Below are positions 40,573 to 48,671 of a stretch of DNA of 64,000 nucleotides, piece by piece. Below the pieces are notes generated by a model, which searched no databases, was not told the DNA's origin, and saw nothing but the letters and a program-made list of their open reading frames with translations. The DNA comes from Betaproteobacteria bacterium. GTDB lineage: Bacteria; Pseudomonadota; Gammaproteobacteria; Burkholderiales; Methylophilaceae. Numbering within the stretch: position 1 is the first letter of the stretch; each line of letters begins with the position of its first letter. The stretch lies in the NCBI GenBank assembly GCA_016867975.1, contig VGIC01000002.1, positions 38,648-102,647 on the forward strand. The letters run 5' to 3'. A program made the translations under genes and the position numbers.

Positions 40573-41202
40573 TTGGCTAGAAATTTAGACCCTAAATGCC
40601 GTCAGTGCCGTCGCGAAGGCGAGAAGCTTTTCTTGAAAGCTGAAAAATGTTTCACTGACAAATGTGCTATTGAAAAACGCAACTTTGCTCCTGGACAACA
40701 TGGTCAACGTCGTAATCAGCGCTTGTCTGACTATGGTGTGCAGTTGCGTGAGAAGCAAAAGGTGCGCCGTATCTATGGTGTGTTAGAGGCGCAATTCAGA
40801 AGCTACTACGCAGAGGCGGATCGTCAAAAAGGCATTACAGGTGAGAACCTTTTGCAATTGTTGGAATGTCGTTTGGATAACGTAACGTACAGAATGGGCT
40901 TGGGCGGTTCACGCACAGAAGCTCGTCAAATCGTGCGTCACAACAGCATCTTGGTTAATGGTAAGCGCGTTAACATCCCTTCATATCAAGTGAAGGCTGG
41001 TGATGTGGTCAGTGTTGCTGATGCAGCTAAATCACAGTTACGTATTAAGAGTGCAGTTGAAGCAGCTGCTCAGCGTGGTTTCCCGGAATGGCTTGATGTT
41101 GATGTTAAAGCTTTAAAAGGGACATTCAAAGCTAAACCTCAGCGCGACGAGTTGTCCCCAACCATCAATGAGTCTTTGGTGGTTGAGCTTTACTCTAAGT
41201 AA
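40573..41202 (+). CDS. rpsD: 30S ribosomal protein S4 (zinc-type N-terminus)
   Basis: S4 is a primary 16S rRNA binder and in E. coli the repressor of the alpha operon. The start is TTG 40573 ([16 protein letters not shown]), giving 209 residues; the ORF track instead starts inside rpsK. GGAG lies eight bases upstream. Four cysteines (KCRQC then CFTDKC) suggest a bound zinc, unlike E. coli S4. A TTG start on the operon repressor itself is notable. Confidence 0.95.
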   Translation: MARNLDPKCRQCRREGEKLFLKAEKCFTDKCAIEKRNFAPGQHGQRRNQRLSDYGVQLREKQKVRRIYGVLEAQFRSYYAEADRQKGITGENLLQLLECRLDNVTYRMGLGGSRTEARQIVRHNSILVNGKRVNIPSYQVKAGDVVSVADAAKSQLRIKSAVEAAAQRGFPEWLDVDVKALKGTFKAKPQRDELSPTINESLVVELYSK

Positions 41203-41303
41203 TTACGATATAGCTTGTGAAGTTAGTGGGCCGTATGGCGGTTCGCTAACTTATGCATTTTGTGGATAAGGTCCACTGTAAATCCAATATAAAAGGTATC
41301 ACT

Positions 41304-42290
41304 ATGAAAAACAGTCCTACCGAATACTTAAAGCCACGCGTTGTTGATGTTGAGGTGTTGTCTCCATTGCGCGCGCGCGTGACACTCGAGCCTATGGAGC
41401 GAGGTTTTGGGTATACGCTTGGCAATGCCTTGCGCCGAGTCCTGCTTTCCTCTATTCCTGGTTATGCAATTACAGAAGTTAAAATTGATGGTGTTGTGCA
41501 TGAGTATTCAACCATTGATGGCGTTCAAGAAGATGTTGTTGATATCCTGCTTAATCTTAAGGGTGTTGCGTTGAAGCTCAACACAAAATCTGAAACGATT
41601 CTTAAGTTGAATAAATCGGTTGAGGGTGTTGTGACAGCAGGTGATTTTGAAACAGGTCATGATGCTGAAATTGTAAATCCTAATCATGTGATTGCACACC
41701 TGACAAAGGGCGGCAAGCTCAATCTGGAAGTTAAAGTAGAGATGGGTCGTGGCTATCAGCCTGTACCTTCGCGTCAGAAGACTAACGACGAAGATCGCGT
41801 TTTAGGCTTTATTATGGTAGATGCATCGTTCAGTCCAATCAATAAAGTTAGCTACTATGTAGATAGCGCTCGTGTTGAGCAACGTACTGACTTGGATAAG
41901 TTGGTGATGGATGTTGAAACGAACGGCATCATTGAACCTGAACAAGCAATCCGTGATGCGGCACATATCCTGATGGGTCAATTATCTGTCTTTGCTGACT
42001 TGGAAGGTGCTCCGAGCGAGGTTGAAGTTAAAGCTGCGCCACAAGTGGATCCGATTTTGTTGCGTCCCGTTGATGATTTAGAGTTGACAGTGCGTTCAGC
42101 AAACTGCCTGAAAGCAGAAAACATATACTACATTGGGGATTTGATCCAACGTACTGAGAATGAGCTGTTGAAGGCTCCAAACTTGGGCCGTAAGTCACTG
42201 AATGAAATTAAGGATGTATTGGCATCACGTGGCTTGACATTGGGTATGAAATTGGAAAATTGGCCTCCAGTTGGCCTCGAAAAAGCTTAA
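41304..42290 (+). CDS. rpoA: DNA-directed RNA polymerase subunit alpha
   Basis: RpoA dimerises to seed polymerase assembly, and its C-terminal domain binds UP elements and activators. From ATG 41304 the protein is 328 residues ([17 protein letters not shown]); the ORF track adds 17 unsupported codons. [25 protein letters not shown] is the dimerisation signature and [26 protein letters not shown] is in the C-terminal domain. A GC-repeat (GCGCGCGCGCG) occurs near 41370. Confidence 0.97.
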   Translation: MKNSPTEYLKPRVVDVEVLSPLRARVTLEPMERGFGYTLGNALRRVLLSSIPGYAITEVKIDGVVHEYSTIDGVQEDVVDILLNLKGVALKLNTKSETILKLNKSVEGVVTAGDFETGHDAEIVNPNHVIAHLTKGGKLNLEVKVEMGRGYQPVPSRQKTNDEDRVLGFIMVDASFSPINKVSYYVDSARVEQRTDLDKLVMDVETNGIIEPEQAIRDAAHILMGQLSVFADLEGAPSEVEVKAAPQVDPILLRPVDDLELTVRSANCLKAENIYYIGDLIQRTENELLKAPNLGRKSLNEIKDVLASRGLTLGMKLENWPPVGLEKA

Positions 42291-42326
42291 TTTAAGCTAA
42301 TTAATTAGGATAGATAAGGAATTACT

Positions 42327-42716
42327 ATGCGTCACGGTAATAGCAATCGCAAATTAAATCGTACTAGCAGCCATCGCGCAGCCATGTTTCGTAACATGAC
42401 CGTGTCTCTGCTGAATCACGAAGTTATCAAAACAACTTTACCTAAGGCAAAAGAGTTGCGTAAATTCGTTGAGCCGTTAATTACTTTAAGCAAAACAGCG
42501 ACTTTGGCTAATCGTCGATTGGCCTTCGATCGCACACGTGATCGTGATATCGTTGGCAAACTGTTCAATGAATTGGGGCCGCGTTACAACACACGTAATG
42601 GTGGTTATCTGCGCATTCTGAAATGCGGTTTCCGCAATGGCGATAATGCACCTATGGCTTTCGTAGAGCTGGTTGATCGTCCAGAGACGGCAGCGGAAGT
42701 TGTATCAGCAGAATAA
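42327..42716 (+). CDS. rplQ: 50S ribosomal protein L17
   Basis: L17 is a tunnel-exit protein of the 50S subunit. The 129 residues begin [24 protein letters not shown] and include the [22 protein letters not shown] segment. It is the last gene of the alpha operon and is followed by a textbook terminator. Confidence 0.97.
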   Translation: MRHGNSNRKLNRTSSHRAAMFRNMTVSLLNHEVIKTTLPKAKELRKFVEPLITLSKTATLANRRLAFDRTRDRDIVGKLFNELGPRYNTRNGGYLRILKCGFRNGDNAPMAFVELVDRPETAAEVVSAE

Positions 42717-42737
42717 ATGAATTACCAGCAGTAAAAG

Positions 42738-42762
42738 AAGCCAGCTAAACGCTGGCTTTTTT
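42738..42762 (+). terminator. Rho-independent terminator of the alpha operon
   Basis: AAGCCAGC (42738-42745) pairs with GCTGGCTT (42751-42758) around TAAAC, running into six T. Confidence 0.92.
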
Positions 42763-42785
42763 GTTTGTCGACAGGGGTTCGCCAT

Positions 42786-43025
42786 CTAAGTGCTAGTGAA
42801 AGCTTCTAAATCGGCATATGAGAATGGCCAGTTTAATTCTTTGAGGTTGCCCATATGGAGTACCACGGGAATGGTTAAGCCGTAGCGTTCAATTAGTTCA
42901 TTCTGTTCGCTAATTTCGACTATTTGCCATTGGATGTCATATTTGTCTGCTAGCTTATTAAGCATGACTTCCGCTTGTTCGCATAAGTGGCAGTGTGTAG
43001 TGGAGTAAATGGTGAGTTTTACCAT
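42786..43025 (-). CDS. Glutaredoxin-like protein (DUF836 type)
   Basis: This is a 79-residue thioredoxin-fold protein. The CHLC motif near residue 12 is in the active-site position of glutaredoxins, and TIPVVL supplies the cis-proline of the fold. Such small glutaredoxin-like proteins are common in proteobacteria; the substrate is not known. It converges on rplQ. Start ATG 43025 has no strong Shine-Dalgarno. Confidence 0.82.
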   Translation of the reverse strand: MVKLTIYSTTHCHLCEQAEVMLNKLADKYDIQWQIVEISEQNELIERYGLTIPVVLHMGNLKELNWPFSYADLEAFTST

Positions 43026-43133
43026 GGCGCTACAGGATCTATGCAGATGTTACATTGGTAAATTTTTAAAGAAATGTTGGTCAAACGTTTCGATTTTAAA
43101 GCTAAATAAATCATAATGTCATCTTCGACTCAG

Positions 43134-43147
43134 GTTGTAGCTACAAC
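43134..43147. promoter_or_regulatory. Perfect palindrome upstream of mgtE
   Basis: GTTGTAGCTACAAC is a perfect 14-bp palindrome ending 24 bp before the mgtE start. It may be an operator half-site pair or a small RNA hairpin. No regulator is suggested by the neighbours. Confidence 0.35.
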
Positions 43148-43171
43148 GGTTAAATAATAATACGATACATC

Positions 43172-44608
43172 ATGACAGACATCCAAGAAACTAAAGAGAG
43201 TTTAAGTGCAAGCTTGCAACAGGTGATTGCGCTTTTGGATAAGCACAAGTTGGTAGAGCAACTGGTGCACAATCAGGATATGCCAAAGCATGATTTGGTT
43301 GAATCATTGGGGCATAGAAAAAATCTGGTTGAGTTACAAAGAAAGTTGGATTCATTGCATCCTGCTGATGTGGCTTATATTCTTGAGGCATTGCCACTAG
43401 AGCAGCGCCTAGATGTCTGGGAGTTAGTCAAGGCAGAGCGCGATGGTGATATTCTGCTTGAAGTGTCTGATGCGGTACGGCAGACGTTGATTGCAGACAT
43501 GGACTCCGAAGAGCTGCTGGCAGCTGCTGAGCAACTCGATACGGATGAATTGGCTGATCTTGCCCCTGACCTACCTAAGGATGTGTTTCAGGACTTGCTG
43601 GATAGTCTTGATGCACAAAACCGTGCCCGCCTGCAATCCGCATTGTCTTATTCGGATGATTCGGTTGGCTCAATCATGGATTTTGATATCGTTACTATAC
43701 GTGAAGATATTACACTGGAAGTTGCATTAAGGTATATGCGGCGTTTGGGTGAATTGCCCGACCATACCGATAAATTATTCGTAGTAGATAGAGATGATGT
43801 TTTGCATGGTGTTCTGCCATTAAAGCGATTGGTGGTTAGTGATTTGGATGCGAAAGTCGCGGATGTGATGTCAGAAGATGCCGTGGTTTTTCATCCAGAA
43901 GATATTGCAGATGAGGCAGCAAAGGCTTTTGAACGGTATGATTTGGTGACAGCACCAGTGGTGGATGAGCATCATAAATTGGTTGGTCGTGTGACAGTTG
44001 ATGCGGTGATGGATCTGATTCGTGAGGAAGTCGAAAGTGAGATGCTCTCCATGGCGGGTTTGCGCGAAGAAGAGGATTTCTTTGCGTCGGTATGGAAATC
44101 TGTGCAAAACCGTTGGGCGTGGCTGGCAATCAATCTCGTGACAGCATTGGTTGCATCCCGTGTGATTGGTCTGTTTGAGGGTTCTATAGAAAAAATCGTC
44201 GCGCTGGCAGCGCTCATGCCGATTGTGGCAGGGATAGGTGGCAACTCTGGGAACCAGACCATCACTATGATCGTACGAGGATTGGCATTGGGGCAGGTGG
44301 CTTCGCATAATATGCACTCATTGATTATTAAGGAAATGGGTGTGTCTTTGCTCAATGGGCTGTTATGGGGAGGGGTGCTAGGGGGCATTGCTTATGCGCT
44401 TTATGGCAATTATCAGCTAGGTATCGTGATGATGGCCGCGATGACGCTAAACCTGCTCTTGGCCGCGCTTATGGGAGTGATGATTCCTCTGGTGTTGAAT
44501 AAGGTTGGTCGAGATCCTGCTGTTGGTTCAAGTGTGCTTATTACCGCTGTGACAGATAGTGGGGGCTTTTTTATTTTCTTAGGATTAGCAACTATCTTTC
44601 TTGTTTAA
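43172..44608 (+). CDS. mgtE: MgtE magnesium transporter
   Basis: MgtE is a dimeric magnesium channel gated by cytosolic magnesium. The 478 residues have the expected order: an acidic N domain (about 30-140), two CBS domains (about 150-270, with VGSIMDFDIVTIRED and VADVMSEDAVVFHPED), a linker helix and five membrane helices from about 300. The pore-family signature GGNSGNQ is present and DSGGFFIFLGLA lies at the C-terminus. It is followed 21 bp later by an MscS channel gene, perhaps as an operon. Confidence 0.95.
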   Translation: MTDIQETKESLSASLQQVIALLDKHKLVEQLVHNQDMPKHDLVESLGHRKNLVELQRKLDSLHPADVAYILEALPLEQRLDVWELVKAERDGDILLEVSDAVRQTLIADMDSEELLAAAEQLDTDELADLAPDLPKDVFQDLLDSLDAQNRARLQSALSYSDDSVGSIMDFDIVTIREDITLEVALRYMRRLGELPDHTDKLFVVDRDDVLHGVLPLKRLVVSDLDAKVADVMSEDAVVFHPEDIADEAAKAFERYDLVTAPVVDEHHKLVGRVTVDAVMDLIREEVESEMLSMAGLREEEDFFASVWKSVQNRWAWLAINLVTALVASRVIGLFEGSIEKIVALAALMPIVAGIGGNSGNQTITMIVRGLALGQVASHNMHSLIIKEMGVSLLNGLLWGGVLGGIAYALYGNYQLGIVMMAAMTLNLLLAALMGVMIPLVLNKVGRDPAVGSSVLITAVTDSGGFFIFLGLATIFLV

Positions 44609-44641
44609 GATCGCTAATAATTTCAAGGCGTGACATTTGCA

Positions 44642-45907
44642 ATGATTAAAGACGAGATTCAACTGATTTGGCAGAAAATACTTGCTGATGTCTCTTCAGA
44701 AGCTGCGATGTGGCAACTTCTGATAGTTTTCGCATCATGCTTTGTTGCATGGCTCATCAATGGTGCTTTGCGTTCCTATGTGATGCATAATGCACCGGAG
44801 AGTTGGAAACTCGGCATAGGGGGTATTAACCGCGTGTTGTTTCCATTATCAACACTTGTCTTTGTATGGGTTGGTAAGGTCATGCTGGCGCAATGGCAGC
44901 ACACTGGCTTGTTGTTGTTGGCGATTAAATTGTTATTGGCTATGGCTCTGATCCGACTCTTAGTCTATGCCGTGCGCTATATCGTGTCGCCAGGAGGTTT
45001 TCTTAAGACCTTGGAAAGCAGTGTGGCAGGGTTGATTTGGATGCTCATGGCTCTACATTTAAGCGGATTGCTTCCCGAAATATTCAATACCTTAGAAGCC
45101 ATCAAGTTTAATATAGGGAAGAACCCAGTCAATCTGATGTTGGTGCTACAGGCCATCATGACCATCATTGTGACGATATTTATCGCACTTTGGTTGAGTC
45201 GTTTGGTGGAGAATCGTCTGATGCGCGCACAGGATATCAATATGAATGTGCGTGTGGTGTTATCGAAACTGCTGCGTGTGTTTTTATTGTTTATAGCAAT
45301 TCTTATTGCCCTTTCTGCAGTTGGTTTGGATATTACGATGCTCTCAGTCTTTGGAGGTGCGCTGGGGGTCGGGCTTGGTTTTGGCCTTCAGCGCATAGCG
45401 AGCAATTATGTGAGCGGCTTTATTATCCTGATGGATAAGTCCATGCAAATAGGCGACGTTGTGACTGTCGATAATCATTATGGTGTTGTAGATGATCTGC
45501 GTACACGCTATCTTGTATTGCGTAAGTTAGATGGAACTCAGGTAGTGATTCCAAATGAGACGCTTATCATTAACTCAGTAATTAATCACTCATTTGCAGA
45601 GCATAAAGCTAGAGTGCAGATGCCGATTCAGATTAGCTACGATAGCCCACTCGAGCTTGCGATGCGTTTAATGGCAGATATAGCCAAACACCATCCTCGT
45701 GTGCTGGCGGATCCGGAAGCCAGTGTCCATATCAGAGGTTTTGGGGAAAGTGGAGTTGACCTGATGTTTTCGGTATGGATCCCGGATCCGGAAGAGGGTT
45801 CTGCCTCATTGCAATCTGAATTATATTTGGAAATATGGCGTGCATTTAAGGCGAATAATATTTCTATTCCATTTCCGCAGCGTGAGGTGAGAATCTTGGA
45901 ACGCTAA
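44642..45907 (+). CDS. MscS-family mechanosensitive ion channel
   Basis: This small-conductance-type channel releases solutes upon hypo-osmotic shock. The 421-residue protein has several N-terminal membrane helices, then the pore-lining helix (FGGALGVGLGFGLQRIASNYVSGFIIL), the beta domain (GDVVTVDNHYGVVDDLRTRY) and the alpha/beta C-domain with VVIPNETLI. It is larger than E. coli MscS (286), closer to the YbdG/YjeP-like size range. The start is uncertain: GTG 44630 or ATG 44642. It is followed by a perfect bidirectional terminator. Confidence 0.9.
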   Translation: MIKDEIQLIWQKILADVSSEAAMWQLLIVFASCFVAWLINGALRSYVMHNAPESWKLGIGGINRVLFPLSTLVFVWVGKVMLAQWQHTGLLLLAIKLLLAMALIRLLVYAVRYIVSPGGFLKTLESSVAGLIWMLMALHLSGLLPEIFNTLEAIKFNIGKNPVNLMLVLQAIMTIIVTIFIALWLSRLVENRLMRAQDINMNVRVVLSKLLRVFLLFIAILIALSAVGLDITMLSVFGGALGVGLGFGLQRIASNYVSGFIILMDKSMQIGDVVTVDNHYGVVDDLRTRYLVLRKLDGTQVVIPNETLIINSVINHSFAEHKARVQMPIQISYDSPLELAMRLMADIAKHHPRVLADPEASVHIRGFGESGVDLMFSVWIPDPEEGSASLQSELYLEIWRAFKANNISIPFPQREVRILER

Positions 45908-45913
45908 ACTGAC

Positions 45914-45957
45914 AGGCAATAAAAAAGCTCACAATTTAGTGAGCTTTTTTATTGCCT
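45914..45957. terminator. Perfect bidirectional terminator (19-bp stem)
   Basis: The arm 45914-45932 (AGGCAATAAAAAAGCTCAC) is exactly complementary to 45939-45957, with loop AATTTA. Each arm carries A6/T6, so it can stop transcription from both the MscS gene (+) and the rpmB-rpmG pair (-). Confidence 0.93.
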
Positions 45958-45968
45958 AAAATAATTGC

Positions 45969-46124
45969 TTATTTCAGTTTTGTTTCTTTGTACATCACGT
46001 GTTTGCGAGCAACTGGATCAAACTTCATGATCTCTAGTTTGCCAGGCATAGTGCGTTTGTTTTTAGTAGTGGTGTAAAAATGACCTGTACCAGCACTAGA
46101 TTCTAATTTGATTTTTTCGCGCAT
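45969..46124 (-). CDS. rpmG: 50S ribosomal protein L33 (zinc-free form)
   Basis: This 51-residue gene is too short for the ORF track. It reads [20 protein letters not shown] and continues with [22 protein letters not shown]. It has no cysteine pair, so it is the C- form. It is 12 bp downstream of rpmB on the same strand, the usual rpmB-rpmG pair. Confidence 0.95.
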   Translation of the reverse strand: MREKIKLESSAGTGHFYTTTKNKRTMPGKLEIMKFDPVARKHVMYKETKLK

Positions 46125-46136
46125 GATGATCTATCC

Positions 46137-46373
46137 TTAGATTTTCTCGCCAGCAGCGCGCAAGTCAGCTAAAACAGCATCAATACCGTTTTTGTCGATT
46201 GTACGCAAAGCAGCGTTAGTAATACGTAAACTTACCCAACGATTTTCGCTTTCAACCCAAAATTTGCGGTTTTGCAAATTAGGCAGAAAACGACGTTTTG
46301 TTTTGTTTTGTGCGTGAGAAACATTGTTACCCACCATTGGCTTTTTGCCTGTTACCTGACATACACGTGCCAT
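46137..46373 (-). CDS. rpmB: 50S ribosomal protein L28
   Basis: The 78-residue protein begins [29 protein letters not shown]-type at ATG 46373 (minus strand). The ORF track extends 23 codons upstream through the promoter, which is not supported. GGAGA lies close upstream. The core [20 protein letters not shown] is conserved. It forms a two-gene unit with rpmG. Confidence 0.96.
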   Translation of the reverse strand: MARVCQVTGKKPMVGNNVSHAQNKTKRRFLPNLQNRKFWVESENRWVSLRITNAALRTIDKNGIDAVLADLRAAGEKI

Positions 46374-46397
46374 GGTTATCTCCATAGAGCTCTGTTT

Positions 46398-46427
46398 TTG
46401 AGAAAGAGCGCAATTATAGACTATAAC
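46398..46427 (+). promoter_or_regulatory. Candidate plus-strand promoter opposite the rpmB promoter
   Basis: TTGAGA (46398-46403), an 18-bp spacer and TATAAC (46422-46427) lie on the strand opposite the rpmB promoter, and the elements overlap. There is no plus-strand gene downstream, only a terminator at 46509-46536. Confidence 0.4.
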
Positions 46428-46442
46428 GATTACTTCTTTCAA
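46413..46442 (-). promoter_or_regulatory. Promoter of rpmB-rpmG
   Basis: On the minus strand TTGAAA (46442-46437) is followed after 18 bp by a perfect TATAAT (46418-46413). Just upstream lies a 12-bp AT-rich tandem repeat that may act as an UP element. Confidence 0.78.
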
Positions 46443-46465
46443 GTTAAATATGCAGTTAAATATGC
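46442..46465. repeat. 12-bp tandem repeat upstream of the rpmB promoter
   Basis: AGTTAAATATGC is repeated twice in direct tandem (46442-46453 and 46454-46465). It is AT-rich and starts at the rpmB -35, the position of an RpoA-binding UP element. Confidence 0.6.
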
Positions 46466-46508
46466 GATTAATTAGTTAGGGTATCTCTATAAATTCTCGA
46501 TTTATTCA

Positions 46509-46536
46509 CCCCATCCTCTTGGGATGGGGATTTTTT
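46509..46536 (+). terminator. Orphan Rho-independent terminator
   Basis: The 8-bp GC-rich stem CCCCATCC/GGATGGGG with a 5-nt loop is followed by A and six T. It points along the plus strand, between the divergent rpmB start and the pyrC end, where no plus-strand gene exists. From here to pyrC (46537-46718) I see no gene; that stretch contains two copies of TGGACAC 17-18 bases apart (about 46587-46611). Confidence 0.7.
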
Positions 46537-46718
46537 CGCACGCGACGCAAAGATTCGGTGTGCGAGTGCTATTGACGAACTGTATATGGACACCCTTTTG
46601 TAGGTGGACACATGCTACGCGATTTCCTACGCCACGGAGACAGCGCTAGTATATACCAAGGTAGCATAGCTGCTATTTCAATCTAATCGACAAGAAATCC
46701 GCTTTCTTCCTCGCCACG

Positions 46719-47762
46719 TTACATCATCCTCCAATGCACCATCTGCCCCGCCCGAAGCGGCACCAGCACATCCCCATCAAAAGGCAAACTTTCTGGCACC
46801 TTCCACTCAGCTTTGATCAACTGAATCTTCTCGGTGTTTCTTGGCAGGCCATAGAAATCTGCTCCGTAATGACTTGAAAAGCCTTCCAACTTATCCAGCG
46901 CATTGACCGTCTCAAAGGCTTCCGCATAAAGTTCCATCGCCGTGTGTGCAGTGTACATGCCGGCGCATCCGCAGGCCGCCTCTTTTGTATGTTTAGCATG
47001 CGGCGCACTGTCTGTACCTAAAAAGAATTTTGGATTGCCAGAAGTGGCGGCCTTAACCAGAGCTAGCCGATGTTCTTCGCGCTTCAAAATGGGCAGGCAA
47101 TAATGATGCGGCTGAATGCCACCTTTAAACATATCATTACGGTTCATCAGCAAATGATGCGCCGTCACTGTTGCGGCAACATTGGCCGACGATGTTGTCA
47201 CAAAATCAGCCGCATCTTTTGTGGTGATGTGCTCGAACACGACTTTAAGATTTGGAAATTTTTTCAGCAACGGAATCATGTTGCGCTCAATGAACACACG
47301 CTCACGATCAAACACATCCACATCTCCATCCGTTACTTCGGCATGCGCAAGTAAAGGCATCCCGACTTTCTCCATCATTTCCAGCGCTTTAACACAATGC
47401 CCCAGATTGGTGACCCCGGAATCACTATTGGTAGTCGCACCGGCCGGATATAACTTCACTCCGTGAATGAATCCGGATTGTTTAGCCCGAACAATCTCAT
47501 CTGCGCTCGTATTATCTGTCAGATACAAGGTCATCAATGGCTCAAACTGAGCCCCTGCAGGCAACGCCTGCAATATCCTCTCGCGGTAAGCAAGTGCCAA
47601 CCCCGTTGTGGTCACGGGTGGGCGAAGATTAGGCATGACGATTGCCCGTGAGAACTGCCGCGCGGTATCAGGAAGAACGGACCGAAGCGCTACACCATCC
47701 CGCAAATGCAAATGCCAGTCATCTGGACGGGTGATTGTGATCTGGTCATGATTTTTATCCAT
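46719..47762 (-). CDS. pyrC: Dihydroorotase (PyrC)
   Basis: PyrC closes carbamoyl-aspartate to dihydroorotate in pyrimidine synthesis. The product belongs to the E. coli-type homodimeric class: metal ligands HLHLR, the carboxylated lysine in [22 protein letters not shown] and the catalytic GTDSAPH are all visible. I place the start at 47762 ([20 protein letters not shown], 347 residues), with GAGGG six bases upstream. The ORF track gives 47783, seven residues longer. It lies directly downstream of rsmI on the minus strand. Confidence 0.95.
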   Translation of the reverse strand: MDKNHDQITITRPDDWHLHLRDGVALRSVLPDTARQFSRAIVMPNLRPPVTTTGLALAYRERILQALPAGAQFEPLMTLYLTDNTSADEIVRAKQSGFIHGVKLYPAGATTNSDSGVTNLGHCVKALEMMEKVGMPLLAHAEVTDGDVDVFDRERVFIERNMIPLLKKFPNLKVVFEHITTKDAADFVTTSSANVAATVTAHHLLMNRNDMFKGGIQPHHYCLPILKREEHRLALVKAATSGNPKFFLGTDSAPHAKHTKEAACGCAGMYTAHTAMELYAEAFETVNALDKLEGFSSHYGADFYGLPRNTEKIQLIKAEWKVPESLPFDGDVLVPLRAGQMVHWRMM

Positions 47763-47786
47763 ATTTTCCCTCATAATATTCATGCA

Positions 47787-48653
47787 CTACTTCGACTCAT
47801 CTTTCAATTGCAATGCATATTCATATAAATCATTCTTCTTAAGCTGCGTGATTTCTGCCGACAACTTGACCGCCTGCTTTAATGGTAACTCCAGCAACAA
47901 CAACTTGAGTATGCGCTGTGCCTCCTCAGGTAGTACATCGGTCTGCGCCATCTTGACCGTCTCCACCAACAATACAAATTCACCACGTTGCTGATTGGCA
48001 TCCGCCTTTAACCGGCGCTCAGCCTCACCCAAGTGGCAGCTAAAAATCGTTTCAAAAGTCTTTGTCAATTCGCGCGCAAAGGTAATTCGACGCTCTGGAC
48101 CTAGCACTGCACTCAGGTCTGCGATGCAATCCAAGATCCGGTGTGGTGCTTCATAAAACACAATGGTCACTGCCTGAGACCGCAATGTCTCCAGCACTTT
48201 ACGCCGAGTGCCTCCACTCGCAGGGAGAAATCCAAAGAACAAGAATCCATTCTGGACAATCCCAGACACTGACAAGGCCGCGATTACCGCACTCACTCCA
48301 GGAACGGGCACCACTTTGATATTGGCTTGACGTACTTGATTCACCACAACCGCCCCGGGATCACTGATCCCCGGCGTTCCAGCATCCGTCACCAGCGCGA
48401 TACGTTGCCCCGCTTTCAACAGTAACAGTAACTTCTCAGCTGACTGATGCTCATTATGTTCATGCACTGCGATCAATTTTTTGCTGATACCAAAGTGACT
48501 CAGCAAGCCAGCTGTGTGCCGAGTATCCTCGGCTGCTACTGCATCTACGCTTTTCAGCACATCCAAGGCGCGCAAGGTGATATCTTGCAAATTTCCAATT
48601 GGCGTGGCGACCACATATAATACGCCTACAGAATACTCTATTGAATGAATCAA
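47787..48653 (-). CDS. rsmI: 16S rRNA (cytidine-1402-2'-O)-methyltransferase
   Basis: RsmI methylates the ribose of C1402 in the decoding centre using S-adenosylmethionine. The 288-residue tetrapyrrole-methylase-fold protein contains LYVVATPIGNLQDIT, AAEDTRHTAGLL, VTDAGTPGISDPG and VPGVSAVIAAL, all family signatures. It diverges from the lpoA-like gene 18 bp away, the same arrangement as yraL-yraM in E. coli. Confidence 0.96.
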   Translation of the reverse strand: MIHSIEYSVGVLYVVATPIGNLQDITLRALDVLKSVDAVAAEDTRHTAGLLSHFGISKKLIAVHEHNEHQSAEKLLLLLKAGQRIALVTDAGTPGISDPGAVVVNQVRQANIKVVPVPGVSAVIAALSVSGIVQNGFLFFGFLPASGGTRRKVLETLRSQAVTIVFYEAPHRILDCIADLSAVLGPERRITFARELTKTFETIFSCHLGEAERRLKADANQQRGEFVLLVETVKMAQTDVLPEEAQRILKLLLLELPLKQAVKLSAEITQLKKNDLYEYALQLKDESK

Positions 48654-48671
48654 AATTAAATCGCCCTAAAG

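Larger units (their letters stand above)
46434..46536 (+). ncRNA. Candidate small RNA, about 100 nt
   Basis: A plausible plus-strand promoter (46398-46427) and an intrinsic terminator (CCCCATCC 46509-46516, loop TCTTG, GGATGGGG 46522-46529, then A and T6) bracket about 100 nt with no ORF. The terminator cannot serve any plus-strand protein gene because all neighbours point the other way. This is inference from signals alone. Confidence 0.35.
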
